DNA of 64,000 bases from Mactromeris polynyma (lineage: Eukaryota; Mollusca; Bivalvia; Venerida; Mactridae): the NCBI GenBank assembly GCA_032209605.1, contig JASFXZ010000074.1, positions 124,001-188,000 of the forward strand, read 5' to 3'. The stretch's first letter is position 1. Each line of letters begins with the position of its first letter. Both the position numbers and the translations under genes were made by a program. Below are positions 32,057 to 42,642 of this stretch, piece by piece. Below the pieces are notes generated by a model. The model did no database searches. It was given only the letters and a program-made list of their open reading frames with translations, and was not told where the DNA came from.

Positions 32057-32133
32057 AGCCTAGGACAGTATTCAAACCCACGACCTTCGGATCGGGGAAC
32101 TGGCACTCGACCGTAACACCATCATGCCTCCTT
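32057..32133 (-). mobile_element. tRNA-derived SINE head (decayed)
   Basis: The complement has GATGGTGTTACGGTCGAGTG (A-box-like) and GGTCGTGGGTTTGAATA (B-box-like). No credible cloverleaf. Confidence 0.5.
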
Positions 32134-32527
32134 ACTTCAACCAATCATAAGACGAATGTTTGATACATCTAATATTCATTGAACATGTAAATCCTATTCA
32201 GTTTTTAATGATTTAATTTGATGAGGTAATGATCCTCGCTGAATTTAATTAAATAATCATTTCAAAATGTTGAAACCTGTCATAAAATTTATCAAGCATA
32301 CAGAAACTTACACATCACACTATTGAAAGTCTGGTGTAATTATAATATATCATCAGTCGAGACCTCTTGTAGTGTATATGCGTTTATATTCGTGGCTAAC
32401 CTTGCAAAACTACAGATTATCACTTACGGTATAAGAATGAAATGTCGACCGAGTAAACAAGACTTATAGATAAATAAATATTTACAAATATTTATAGAAC
32501 TTTAAGCCTTAGATGGACAAGAGCTGA

Positions 32528-32610
32528 AAAATACCCAGCATGACTACCTACTGGTCACTGTCTGAAGTATACCCAGCATGGCTACCTACTGGTCACTGTC
32601 TGAAGTACTT
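32528..32610 (+). repeat. Direct duplication, ~40 bp x 2
   Basis: ACCCAGCATG(A/G)CTACCTACT followed by GGTCACTGTCTGAAGTA occurs twice in tandem. Confidence 0.85.
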
Positions 32611-34469
32611 AGTATACATGGTAGAATTTTGATTATGTAAATGTTAGACAAAAAGGTTTACGTTTAGGTGCAAGACCACTACCAGTATATATATTCGAGA
32701 TAATTAAATGTCAAGGTCACAATTTATTCTTGCCTAGACATAGAATAACCTTCATATCTGTTTATCTATAACAGTAATACACGTAACTAAATTAGCTTTA
32801 GAATGATAAACAAGTGTCTTAGTCAAGTAAAAAATTACTGTAGTATTTTGTATGTCACATAAAGTGCTTTTGCTAATTATACTAGTCTTGATATAAAAAT
32901 GTCTGCGTTGGTGAGTGTACAACTCTACTCATACATTTAGATAGATTACGTATAGTATAAAGAGTGCTAAAAGTAAGATGCTGGTATATTATATTAGCAA
33001 GGGGAGTTTCGAGGATTTTTTTAATGTAAATAATTACCTAATTAGAAGTTTTAGTCTATGATTATGATCTGTGTATAGAGCAGCAATGTACTTTTACATT
33101 TAATTGTGATATATTTTATTATAATGGATGTATGTACAAGTAACATTGATGAGACTGAAAATTAAACAATCAAATGATCAATTGACCTTTCGTACCATTT
33201 ATTTAGATAGTTTTACAAATCAACCCAAGTTTACCAATCGAAAAAAAAAATGTATTTTTTCATTGCTCAACAGAAATCAAGTACAAGTACAATATGCAAC
33301 CACATTGTAAGTGAGTCACAGATAACATTAATTGGGTATAATAATATATATTAAAACTTCAAAGAAAGAATATGAAGCTATAGCGATCTATCAAAACACA
33401 ATTTCACTGTACATTTATGACAATCAGATTTTATTTACCAAAACAATCATTCTTTTTCTTGTGGGTAAGTTTCCAAACATTATAATAAACAGGGTATTCT
33501 TATACACATACATGTGTAGTTTACAAACCAGCAGTGTGACTGTCCTTAGAGTCTAATTGAGTGGATGCATAGACATGGGGACACTGTGAATATGACCTTT
33601 ACCCCTGAACGACTCTGACAGTCAAACCTACATTTTTATTGTATTTCTTTTATTTGCAGTTTTATTTTTCTGCCACATGTCCATATACATGCAGGGTTAC
33701 CCCACCAACAGCATACACCAAAATTTGCATAATACATTTGTTGGACTTATTTTTAAAGAAGCAATAAATTCTTTCTCAGTAAATGTGTAACAAGATTTGG
33801 AAGGCAAAGAGATTATAACAAAATAAATGTATGTCATTCAAATTTATGGTATCATTATAAAAACACTTGAACTTTATCAAAATAAATATAGGTAAGTATC
33901 GATTGAGATAAGTTTCCAAAAATTACATTTTAATTGCTCAGCAAAATTTTTGTCACAGGTAAATGAAATGATAGCACATTATTTCCTGTATATTTTACTG
34001 CAACTGAGGTATAGAAATTGAAAGTGAACAGGCATTGTCTTACAACAAACTAATACAGATAAAACTGTATTTTTAAAACGACAAGTTGCAACTCAGACTT
34101 ATTAACGACAATTCAAAACTGGGAAGTATCGAAACGCTTCTGCAAAAATACGGTTGCATTGGAAGAATGCGGCAAAAATCAAAATGGAAAATTGGGTAAG
34201 AGAACTTCAGCAGACTTATAGCACCGAAACACCAAAATCTTTCACAAGTCTGAAGGCCTTCAAATTTACTTTAGAGCACACTCAATTTTCCGCTAGCTAC
34301 GCCCCTGCCATACATACATTACAATCCATATACTATTTAAAAGATATATATTTATTTACATGCATTTATTAGAAATACATAATCAATTCAAAATATGTGT
34401 ACATTCATATTCAAATATATGCACACAATTTAGAAATCAATATATTGATCACAGACATAATACCACAAA

Positions 34470-36010
34470 AATTGTATTGTTCCATCAGACTGGAAAACTG
34501 CCACTATAGCCCCAGTCTTTAAAAAGGGTGCAAGGTCAAAGCCCAGTAACTACCGACCCATATCTCTAACTTGTATCGCCTCCAAAATGATGGAACACAT
34601 AATCACATCCAACCTTATGAGACATTTTGACAAGCACCAACTTCTTACCCCCCTCCAACATGGTTTCAGGTCAAACCGTAGCTGTGAAACCCAGCTCACT
34701 AGTTTCTGTACTGAGGCGTATGATTCGCTAGAAAAAGGACAACAGACAGACGTAGCAGTAATGGACTTTTCCAAAGCTTTTGACAAAGTAGATCACCACA
34801 AGCTGATCCATAAGTTGTCGCAGCTTGGGGTTCACACTGAGGCGAACACCTGGATAAAATCATTCCTAGACAACAGGTCACAACGAGTGGCAGTGGAGGG
34901 CCATATGTCAGATGAACTCCCTGTCCTATCCGGGGTCCCTCAAGGCTCTGTCCTTGGCCCATGCCTATTCCTAACCTACATTAATGACCTACCGGACAGT
35001 ATTAAAAGTAAAGCCCGATTATTTGCTGACGACACAATAGTATATCTGACAATCAAATCTCAACAAGACTGTGCTTCCCTACAAAATGACCTCTACAGAC
35101 TTGAACAGTGGGAACGTGATTGGGCCATGCAATTTAATCCTGACAAGTGCGAGATCCTAAGGATATCTCGTAAAAGGTCTCCGATCATCCATCCGTACAC
35201 CCTCCATAACACCGTTCTAAAAACAACTGAAAATGCCAAGTATCTCGGTGTCACTATCACGAGAGATCTAAGCTGGTCCAATCACATCAACAACGTCGTC
35301 TCAAAATCAAAAAATTCCCTTAGATTCATCAAAAGAAACGTTAAGACAAACAACAGACAAGTCAAAGAGACAGCCTACCAGACATACGTACGTCCACAAC
35401 TTGAGTACTGCTCAGTTGTGTGGCACCCTTGGCAAATACACCTTACAAATAAGCTAGAAAGCGTTCAAAGATCAGCAGCCCGCTATGTCCTTAATGATTA
35501 CTCGCCCTACAGCAGTGTCACATCTATGCTCAACTCTCTCCAATGGAACACTCTATCCTACCGCAGAATTCATACTTCCCTCATTGTACTTTACAAAATC
35601 CACCATCAACTAATATATGTAGACCACAATCATCTTATACCCACCAGAAATCTGAACTTCTTAATCCCTCAGTCCCGAACCCAGTACCACATGAACTCAT
35701 TTTTCCCACGGACAGTAAGGTACTGGAACAGCCTTCCCCACCTGGTCAAATCTAGCCCAAGCCTCGATGCATTCAAGGAGGGACTGGGCTCGGTCAACTT
35801 CTAGACTGACGATGACGCTTTTATCAATTTTTAAAAATTAACCATTGCACACTGTATACTTTCTCTGATTTTACTCTTGTACTTGTACTATATCTTTTAA
35901 GATGCACCTAATTATTTAATTACTAACACTGCTTTCCAGACAAGCGCAACTTCCAATAATATTCATTTATGAATGCTCGGGAGAAAAACTTAGATGTAGA
36001 TGTAGATGAA
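34470..36010 (+). mobile_element. 5'-truncated non-LTR retrotransposon (CR1/L2-like)
   Basis: The recognisable element begins inside the reverse transcriptase domain at about 34470 and continues through a short 3' UTR. It ends in a TTAGATGTAGATGTAGATGA tail at about 35989-36008. Short simple-repeat tails in place of poly-A are typical of CR1/L2-type LINEs. The endonuclease and ORF1 are missing. No convincing target-site duplication was found. Confidence 0.85.
34479..35804 (+). CDS. Reverse transcriptase fragment of the LINE
   Basis: An uninterrupted frame of about 440 codons copying element RNA into DNA at the target site. It reads VPSDWKTATIAPVFKKGARS and NYRPISLT (fingers), then VMDFSKAFDKVDH (motif A, first catalytic Asp), SGVPQGSVLGP (motif B), and RLFADDTIVY (motif C, FADD catalytic pair). 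KYLGVTITRDLSW and a C-terminal region ending RTVRYWNSLP follow. The frame is open upstream of the first Met at 34587, showing truncation rather than a true start. The lack of stops points to a recent insertion. It is a retroelement gene, not a host gene. Confidence 0.92.
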   Translation, partial: VPSDWKTATIAPVFKKGARSKPSNYRPISLTCIASKMMEHIITSNLMRHFDKHQLLTPLQHGFRSNRSCETQLTSFCTEAYDSLEKGQQTDVAVMDFSKAFDKVDHHKLIHKLSQLGVHTEANTWIKSFLDNRSQRVAVEGHMSDELPVLSGVPQGSVLGPCLFLTYINDLPDSIKSKARLFADDTIVYLTIKSQQDCASLQNDLYRLEQWERDWAMQFNPDKCEILRISRKRSPIIHPYTLHNTVLKTTENAKYLGVTITRDLSWSNHINNVVSKSKNSLRFIKRNVKTNNRQVKETAYQTYVRPQLEYCSVVWHPWQIHLTNKLESVQRSAARYVLNDYSPYSSVTSMLNSLQWNTLSYRRIHTSLIVLYKIHHQLIYVDHNHLIPTRNLNFLIPQSRTQYHMNSFFPRTVRYWNSLPHLVKSSPSLDAFKEGLGSVNF

Positions 36011-36569
36011 TATAGTAATACATACCTCACAATAAATTTAATCCTCCGCGAACAGATTTATGCATCATACCATGAATCTAGCATAACATATAAACTTTTA
36101 TCTTTCGTTATACAAATACGGTATCTACTATAAAGTTGTCTGTACCCCACCCGAAATATTTGTGTTGATATATAGCATACATAATCCTCAAGTCATACAC
36201 AATCATAGATTACACACTTCTGTAATCTTCAAGTAATTAGTTCTTTGTAAACAAGAATTGCTAATGATACTAATCTATGGATAAAGTTAATGTCTTAAAA
36301 CTGACAACGGCTAGATCTATTATAATGGTCACTTTTGCTAGGTTTAAAAATCTTGATTTTTGTAAACATATTGGTGATGTACAATCTATAAGCTTATTTC
36401 ACGCCTTTTCAGTAAAAGGAAGATATTTTAAATTTTGCATATTAAACAGAGTAACACTGACAAGACACCGTTCCGCACCATAACTCGCAAAACATGAAAT
36501 TTAAAACCGTCTACCTGGTGTATTTTCATTAACCTGTCATTCATGTTTTCTCAGGTGAATAAAACATCA

Positions 36570-36660
36570 CCAATACGCATGCGCAAACAAGCTACTTCCG
36601 CGTTGTTATTTTCATTTAGTGTTAAATAAACGAGAGCCGTCGCAATATTAACGCGTGTTT
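36570..36660. promoter_or_regulatory. Candidate promoter with NRF1-like and ETS-like motifs
   Basis: A local CpG cluster in AT-rich DNA holding ACGCATGCGCAAAC (NRF1-like) and, on the minus strand, GCGGAAGTAG (ETS-like). A possible minus-strand donor CACCAG|GTAGAC follows near 36515. It could serve the upstream non-coding exon of the RhoGAP gene 8.6 kb away. No transcript evidence is available. Confidence 0.35.
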
Positions 36661-36778
36661 TAAGAGAGACATCTGAATGAAGCTATATTCTTTTCGAACG
36701 TTTAATCAATCAAATGATTCAATTTTTAATTATGACCTAACGTTCGAGCGTTTAATTTGTAAGCATAAAGGAATTCCT

Positions 36779-36796
36779 GGGGGGGGGGGGGGGGGG
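36779..36796 (+). repeat. Poly-G tract
   Basis: Uninterrupted G run of about 18 bases, prone to sequencing error and to G-quadruplex formation. Confidence 0.9.
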
Positions 36797-37669
36797 TTCA
36801 GATACATTCACGCATTATAACATCACGAAATATTTGAAAGAAAACCTTACCTCTGCAATCAGAGATCTACATAAATATTTTTTAGGTATCTTCTCTATTT
36901 TAAGAGAAAATTCAATCAATTGTTTTCAATATTCATTTCCTGATACAACTCCTCTTATACCTAATGTTCAGGACAATAGTCTATATCACGGAAATATATC
37001 GTACAATAAGCGTTTCTTATCGCATGATAATTAAGTATCATTCCTTGTTGTAGCAAGTTTCGATCAAAGGTTGAAATCAGACACGATTTAAGCTGATGGA
37101 GAACAGATAGTACATGTGTACCTAACAAAACTGATTTAGGACGTATTTGCGATCGAAAAAGAACTTTGTAATTGTCTTATAATGACGGATTAAAGGGTTC
37201 CTCAGAAGACGTGAATTGCCAGTTCAGTACGTATAGGTTCAATATTGTCGGGATAACAAGTTTATATTAAATAAATGCTCAAATACATGTTTTTTTTCTG
37301 CAATTTGTCAATCATAAAAGTGTGTTATGTACTGTACAATGGGAGGGCATTTACTAACGTTGAAAGAACTTGTTGCCCAACCCTGTTTGTGTTTTTTTCC
37401 TTTTATGTAATAATATTTGTTCTACTTGTATAACCATTATATTATTGTATAGACATTGTTATAACCCAAAGAGCAAGTAAAATATAAGTAAACTATAAAA
37501 AGACGAGTTCTTTCCTTGTATCCCTTCTAGACTTCTATCCCTTTACCCCTTCTATAGTTTATGTATATGTATATAATATTGTTGTCCTTGTTGCTGTTGT
37601 TGAGAAGATGATACACTGCATCGAGGTTCTGAGAGGATAAAGTCTGTGTCTAGTAAATACCACAGGAAA

Positions 37670-37728
37670 TTGTCACGAGTTCTCTCCCATATACTATAGA
37701 AGTGATAAAGGGAGAGAACTCGTGACAA
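37670..37728. repeat. Compact hairpin relative of the 7251 element
   Basis: TTGTCACGAGTTCTCTCCC pairs with GGGAGAGAACTCGTGACAA around a loop of about 20 nt. Confidence 0.85.
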
Positions 37729-38160
37729 CCTCCTGTGGACAAATGTATGTCAATATGAGAAGGAAAAATCTCTTTCCCACGGTCCCAAAATAAAAGCAGA
37801 CATTTTAAACAAAGCGCCGGGTATTGCATAAGAACGACTAGTAACTAACATTGTTCACGTTTCCTACACCTTATCTCTTAGTGGGAGACAAATTATTCCT
37901 TTTAATAGGTCAATAATAATGATTTCATTAATTATTTAATGAAACGCCCAGGTCAATTTTACATAGTTGTAAAAATAAGGATGAAAAAAACCCTGAAGAA
38001 ATGTTCTATCAATCAAGTACCCGATTAAGAACATAGTGGCCATTTCAGGTCAAGGGGAGATAACCGCATCAGGAATTCAACCGGTAAACTGATCATTAAG
38101 TGCTAATTTTGATGAACATCCTTTCACTGTAAATTGTTTAAGTAACTCAATTTATATTCT

Positions 38161-38392
38161 ATACTGGTCAAAAGAGCCAACCCGTAATTTTGTAGTCTGA
38201 AATTCTTCGGCATTACATTATGACAATAAGTATGATCTGACACGATAAACGTGCTTTATGACAGGTTTCCCAGATACTTCAAGTCTTTTATAGCTTATTA
38301 CACTCAAAATTCAACAGAAGATATATCCAGCAGATTTTAAGAAACTATGAGAAATACTACCGGGTGGTTAGCACTTTTGACCAGTTTATATA
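38161..38392. mobile_element. ~230-bp palindromic MITE (ACTGGTCAAAAG)
   Basis: ACTGGTCAAAAGAGCCAACC at the left pairs with GGTTAGCACTTTTGACCAGT at the right. Single right-end relics with 'TTTTGACCAGTATATATA' lie near 1108-1128 and 58715-58740. Confidence 0.75.
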
Positions 38393-38692
38393 AAATATTG
38401 AGAGTTTCTTCAAGAAAACCAAGTCAAACTTTTTCATATTCGAAACGGAATATAAGTTCTGCGTGATAAATATCACGTGACTAACTATATCTAATTTTGT
38501 TTGTGTTTTTGAGAATTTTATAGAGTGAATGAAAATTTGATAAGTAAATATTGTTAGACATCCTGATATTAATACTTGAACAATTTATTTCTTGTGCGTG
38601 TGCGTGTGTTTTGGCATCGTGTTAATAGAAGGCCACATTGTAAATAAGGTATATACATTTATTGTTTAACCTTGATATGATACCTTCTGAAA

Positions 38693-38748
38693 ACACACGA
38701 CCTTCTGACCAGGAGTCAGACGCTCTACCCCTCGATCACTGCGCCTCC
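38693..38748 (-). mobile_element. tRNA-like fragment (Arg-like, truncated)
   Basis: The complement reads like a tRNA 5' half: acceptor-like GGAGGCGCAGTG, A-box-like CGAGGGGTAGAGCGTC, and an anticodon stem-loop TCTGA-CTCCTGG-TCAGA (anticodon CCT). The T arm and 3' acceptor are missing, so this is a SINE head or pseudogene. Confidence 0.6.
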
Positions 38749-38759
38749 CCGAATAAAGT

Positions 38760-38848
38760 TCACAGTACAGTACAAAACAGTATACAGAACAGTTCAGTAC
38801 AAAATGATATACAGAATAGGACAGTACAGTACACAATACAGTACTAAT
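38760..38848 (+). repeat. ACAGTAC-rich degenerate minisatellite
   Basis: Repeated ACAGTAC and TATACAGAA(C/T) words with irregular spacing. Confidence 0.7.
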
Positions 38849-39071
38849 AAAATGGCGGTAGTTAAAACATTTTGACTACGGAATTACCTTTAACAACACT
38901 GAGACGGAGGTATGCCAGCCGTTTCTGACTGAATGCGAGTTTTCTCATTAGCAATTTTTCATTATCTTAAGTAATGCTTAAATTGGTCAACATGCAAACA
39001 TATTGAAACGGCAATTAATGTTTAGTGTGTCTGTTATGATGTGACATTTAGTCAGATGATATCATGTTATA

Positions 39072-39250
39072 TACAGTAAAACCTCCCTAATAAGGCCACC
39101 ATTGGGACCCTTGAAAACTGGTATTAATATTGAGGTGGTCTTAATATTGAGGTTGGATAAAGAGCGGAACAGTCAAAATGGAAAAAATGTGGTCTTAATT
39201 TCGAGGTGGTCTTATTATTGAGGGTGGTCTTTAAGTGAGGTTTTACTGTA
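39072..39250. mobile_element. pogo-like MITE, copy 5
   Basis: TACAGTAAAACCTC start and GAGGTTTTACTGTA end; complete. Confidence 0.88.
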
Positions 39251-40035
39251 ATGGAAATCATGTACAGAGCAACAACTTTCGGGAATTGTACATTTCGACT
39301 GTTGCTAGGTGAAGTTGGTCGAGACTGACAGTAAATGTTAACTTCCAGAAAATTGATAATGTAGTTGAAGGAAGTTTGTTGTTCAAGAGAAGGCAACTCC
39401 GGAGACGTTACAATGAATGATGTGATTAGATCGCATGAGATTGTCGCTAGTTATCTCCCTTTCTATATAAAAAACTTGATGTGTTAAATATAAAGTCATA
39501 TAGAAGGAATTTCGAAAGGGATACAACTCGTGTGTAACTACCTGTATTTTGAGTAATACTAGTTCATATTGCATACTCTAGTTGGTATATATATTATGAA
39601 GAAGTTTCTGTCGAATTTCTGTGTACTTGTAGATGGCAGTGAACGTATGAACGATACATACAGCGGTGTCGGAAATGTTTATTACTTACGGATAATATGG
39701 TGGTTCATTGGCTATATTATTGTGTACGCAATGACCATACAGAACTGTGGAATTCAGTAATAGACCGTGTTGGATATAGCGAGTATGGTAAACTTATATA
39801 TATGAGTACAATAGACCAGTGTAGGTTAATTTTGAGTCTCGCTGTTAGTAATAATGGTGTTGCATTACATAATGTACATATAGCTTTAATACTATTAATA
39901 GACAATAAGCTTGCTTTACTATGGGCAGTTGCTATATATAGGTCTTTGCCATCATCATGTATCTGTAGATCACTTGTTTTGCCTTACATTTGGTTTCGTT
40001 TAAGTGACATGTACTATCTTAAACATGATATTGGA

Positions 40036-40115
40036 TACATACACACGCACGCACGCACGAACACGCATTACACACACATACAAACATGCACACAGACATA
40101 CAGACTCATGGACAT
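40036..40115 (+). repeat. CA-rich low-complexity tract
   Basis: Interrupted (CA)n/(CGCA)n stretch. Confidence 0.8.
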
Positions 40116-40235
40116 ATACAGAATCGCATACATTATGGTTATTGCACGGCGTGTCAACGCCGTGCATATTGAGTTCTGTTAGCGTCGTTTTGCAATGGAC
40201 TCGGTTAAGAACAAAATTTGGGGAAAAATCGAACA

Positions 40236-40478
40236 GAGCCTAGGATGGGACTAAAATCCGGGACTTTAAAAAAATCCGGGACTTTAAAAAAATCCGGGAC
40301 TTTGGTGGGAAAATCCGGGATCGATATTTTGGACTATATCGTAGGTATCAACGGTCAATAGCGGATAGAGGAACATTCGTTCACACCCTTCAGTTAACAT
40401 ATGTTCCACTCGAACAATTTTTAAAAATCGATCCCGGAGAATCACGGATCCCGGATAACGGGTTTCAGTCCCACCCCA
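40236..40478. repeat. Inverted-repeat element with internal CCGGGACTTTAAAAAAAT repeats
   Basis: GGGACTAAAATCCGGG at the left opposes CCCGGATAACGGGTTTCAGT at the right. Three direct copies of a 21-bp AATCCGGGACTTT unit lie at 40254-40306. Confidence 0.7.
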
Positions 40479-40479
40479 G

Positions 40480-40684
40480 AGCCTATTGTGCGCCTCATTC
40501 TCGACAGCTCTCGGGCATTTCCGTACCACTTCGTTACTCGGATAACACCGCACTTGACGTAGTTGGCCGAGGATTTCCGAATGTTGTGCGCCTGCGCAGA
40601 CCGGCGGGAATATATGTCGGGAATCGAACGATTGTACGTTGTAACGTCATTATTGATTTTGTATGCTACAAAAGCTAAATTAAG
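40480..40684 (+). promoter_or_regulatory. Candidate promoter and 5' non-coding exon of the small gene
   Basis: A CpG-bearing segment with TGCGCCTGCGCAGACC (NRF1-like) leads into AAATTAAG|GTATGT, a good donor after 40684. A frame from ATG 40581 is open to that donor but does not join in phase to the next coding exon. I therefore treat the exon as untranslated or as carrying a uORF. Confidence 0.45.
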
Positions 40685-41246
40685 GTATGTGATTTTGTTG
40701 TATATTATGATTGATGTCATTAACTAATATTTTCAACTGTATAATTATTGAATTTTATCGTTTCAACATTGTGGTTGACCCATCGCGTGGTTGACCTACA
40801 TTTTATTTGTTATTCACTTATTGTTATGATGCAGCCAGCATTCGTCTCTGTGCTCTGTTTAATATTTTGCAGTATTTTCCCTCAATCATAAGTCATGTAT
40901 CGTTCAAACATGCGTGATAATTAACATGTAAACGTTTAAACTCGCAGGTTGTATTAAATACACTGATCACATGTTCTAACCTTACAGCGATTTTCCGAAA
41001 ATGTACTTTCAGTTTCAACTTTCAATTTCATTATTACATGCAGACTGAATGTGTCTAAGTACATAAGCGTCGACTCGATTTAGCATATTCCTGTATGACC
41101 TCCAATACTTGGAAATGACCCTGGCCTCGGATATGAAATTGCAATGACTTTCAATTTTAAAAGTCCACGGAAAACACTGCCAATGATAGATGGAGAATCT
41201 CAATTAAGATAATTGTCTGATGACATCTTTAAATTGATGTCTTCAG

Positions 41247-41390
41247 ATACACGATCAGCAAATGAATGGCTGTTCTAAAACATTATTTGAGATGAAAGGC
41301 AAAATGCATTATTATCCATTGGAAAGTCTAATGCAGTATTTTATTGATTTACCTTTTATTGCAGGAAGTTCTGAAGAAGCTGTATGTGAG
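41247..41390 (+). CDS. Small unrecognised gene, exon 2 (codons 1-43)
   Basis: Acceptor GATGTCTTCAG|ATACAC before 41247, ATG at 41262, donor GTGAG|GTACTG after 41390 (a weak donor). It encodes MNGCSKTLFEMKGKMHYYPL and then ESLMQYFIDLPFIAGSSEEA, ending VCE. The junction with 42487 is phase 0 and gives a 94-residue protein. The reading looks coding, with balanced composition and a regular hydrophobic pattern, but I do not recognise the family. No signal peptide or membrane segment is evident. If unspliced, the frame continues only six codons to a stop. Confidence 0.5.
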
Positions 41391-42486
41391 GTACTGAGAA
41401 TGTCAAAATAAAGAACATATATTTTGAAGATGCAACAAACAAATGTTAGGTGGCCTTATGGTGCAAATGTGTGAATGAAACCTTTCAACCTGGAGACTTG
41501 TCATAACAGACAGTGTTACAAATACCTACAGAAATGAAGTTTCCCTTTCAACAACATCCCAGACCTTAGTCACGGTATGTCACATGGTTCTCCTACTGTA
41601 TAATAAACTCACTTTAAACAGATAAAAAATAGTGACTTTGAAAGCCTTGGAAAACTTGCGTTGAAGTACGTGTAACATTTCCTTGTATATAAGTTCATAA
41701 TTTGAAGTTTAATACTTAAATGTTCATGGAAAAAGTTAATTTGAAAGACATGTTGAATGAATAAAATAGCAGTACAAATGCTATTTTGGTCCTTGAATTT
41801 TGTGAAAATACCCTTTGAAGAGTCCTTGAATTTTTTTGGGAAGGGTGGGAAATCTGATTTGTGTTGTGTCTTGAACAACAGACAAATTGTGAGGTTAATT
41901 ATTGCAATTATAGGAAATGATACATTGATATTCTGCTATACAAATTTAAATAGCAAGTTCAAATTATTGCAATCCTGTCGCCTGTTACCTTAAGCTAAAA
42001 TAAGATATTGCAAAAAAATTCTGAATGTACTTTAGTACAGTAGTTATATCATCAAAAAGGCATAAAGTTTTTTTTGTCCATTCAGATAGTTTTAGTTTAA
42101 TAATTTTAGCAGCTGTCAACTGATACTTTTGAAATATATTGTTATTGGCTAATGCTTTTTAATACCATTAAATTTTACATGGAGACATTAATATGTCATG
42201 GTTATAATAAACATGTAACTAAATCAATTGTTAAAGCAGAAAAGTAAAGAAATACACAATTAAAGAACAACAAACCGTCAAAGAGTATATGCAGCAGCAA
42301 GATCAAAGTAATACATTTTTTTTATCATAAACACGATTGGGTCACTTATCCTCACACTCCATCAAAAAGAGCTTTAACACTAGGCGAAAGGTTCAACACC
42401 TAAATATAGCAAAAATGGTTCAGATATTTCTTAAATATGTTTCATTAATACCCTTACAATATACCTATACTATTGTATTTTAACAG

Positions 42487-42642
42487 AAAACAGAATTTCC
42501 AGTAGAAGACGTAATTGATGAGGTGGATAGTGTTTGTCAGGAAGAAGATGAGTTCTCCTTCTTAACAATAGATGACAAAGTAGTTGTGGTACCTGTAGGA
42601 ATGGTGAAGCAGATGTTCCCAGATATGCAAGATGAACATTAG
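42487..42642 (+). CDS. Small unrecognised gene, exon 3 (codons 44-94 and stop)
   Basis: Acceptor TATTTTAACAG|AAAACA before 42487; TAG stop at 42640-42642. It encodes KTEFPVEDVIDEVDSVCQEE and DEFSFLTIDDKVVVVPVGMV, then KQMFPDMQDEH. It is strongly acidic with a hydrophobic KVVVVPVGMV strand. Open in this frame over the whole exon with a clear polypyrimidine acceptor, so it is a good terminal-exon candidate. Together with 41247-41390 it would make a small soluble acidic protein of unknown role. Confidence 0.6.
   Translation, partial: KTEFPVEDVIDEVDSVCQEEDEFSFLTIDDKVVVVPVGMVKQMFPDMQDEH

Larger units (their letters stand above)
27953..34469. other. Upstream region of the RhoGAP gene; no coding exon recognised
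   Basis: AT-rich, with scattered repeat relics: a CAGGGCT-ended element (29561-29860), a palindrome near 30860-30960 and tRNA-like SINE heads. It presumably contains 5' UTR intron of the RhoGAP gene. The short open frames seen here have no motifs. Confidence 0.55.
36010..40540. other. Intergenic region with repeats; no coding exon recognised
   Basis: Contains a CpG-bearing patch near 36570-36660, an 18-base poly-G tract (about 36779-36796), a compact hairpin (37670), a palindromic element (38161-38390), a decayed tRNA-like head (38693) and a pogo-like MITE (39072). The 161-codon frame near 39697 runs through a CA-rich tract and looks spurious. Confidence 0.55.

Noticed and set aside
34154..34372. 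Small protein gene just upstream of the LINE
   Set aside because: No motif, no splice context and AT-driven composition.
39697..40182. 161-codon plus-strand frame
   Set aside because: Runs through a CA-rich tract, has no recognisable motif and shows no coding character.
40581..40684. First coding exon of the small gene
   Set aside because: Open from ATG to the donor, but it ends in phase 2 while the next exon needs phase 0; kept only as a 5' exon or uORF.
41532..41574. Coding exon of the small gene
   Set aside because: Good splice sites, but its inclusion after 41390 gives an immediate stop (AAA TGA); direct joining to 42487 is in phase.
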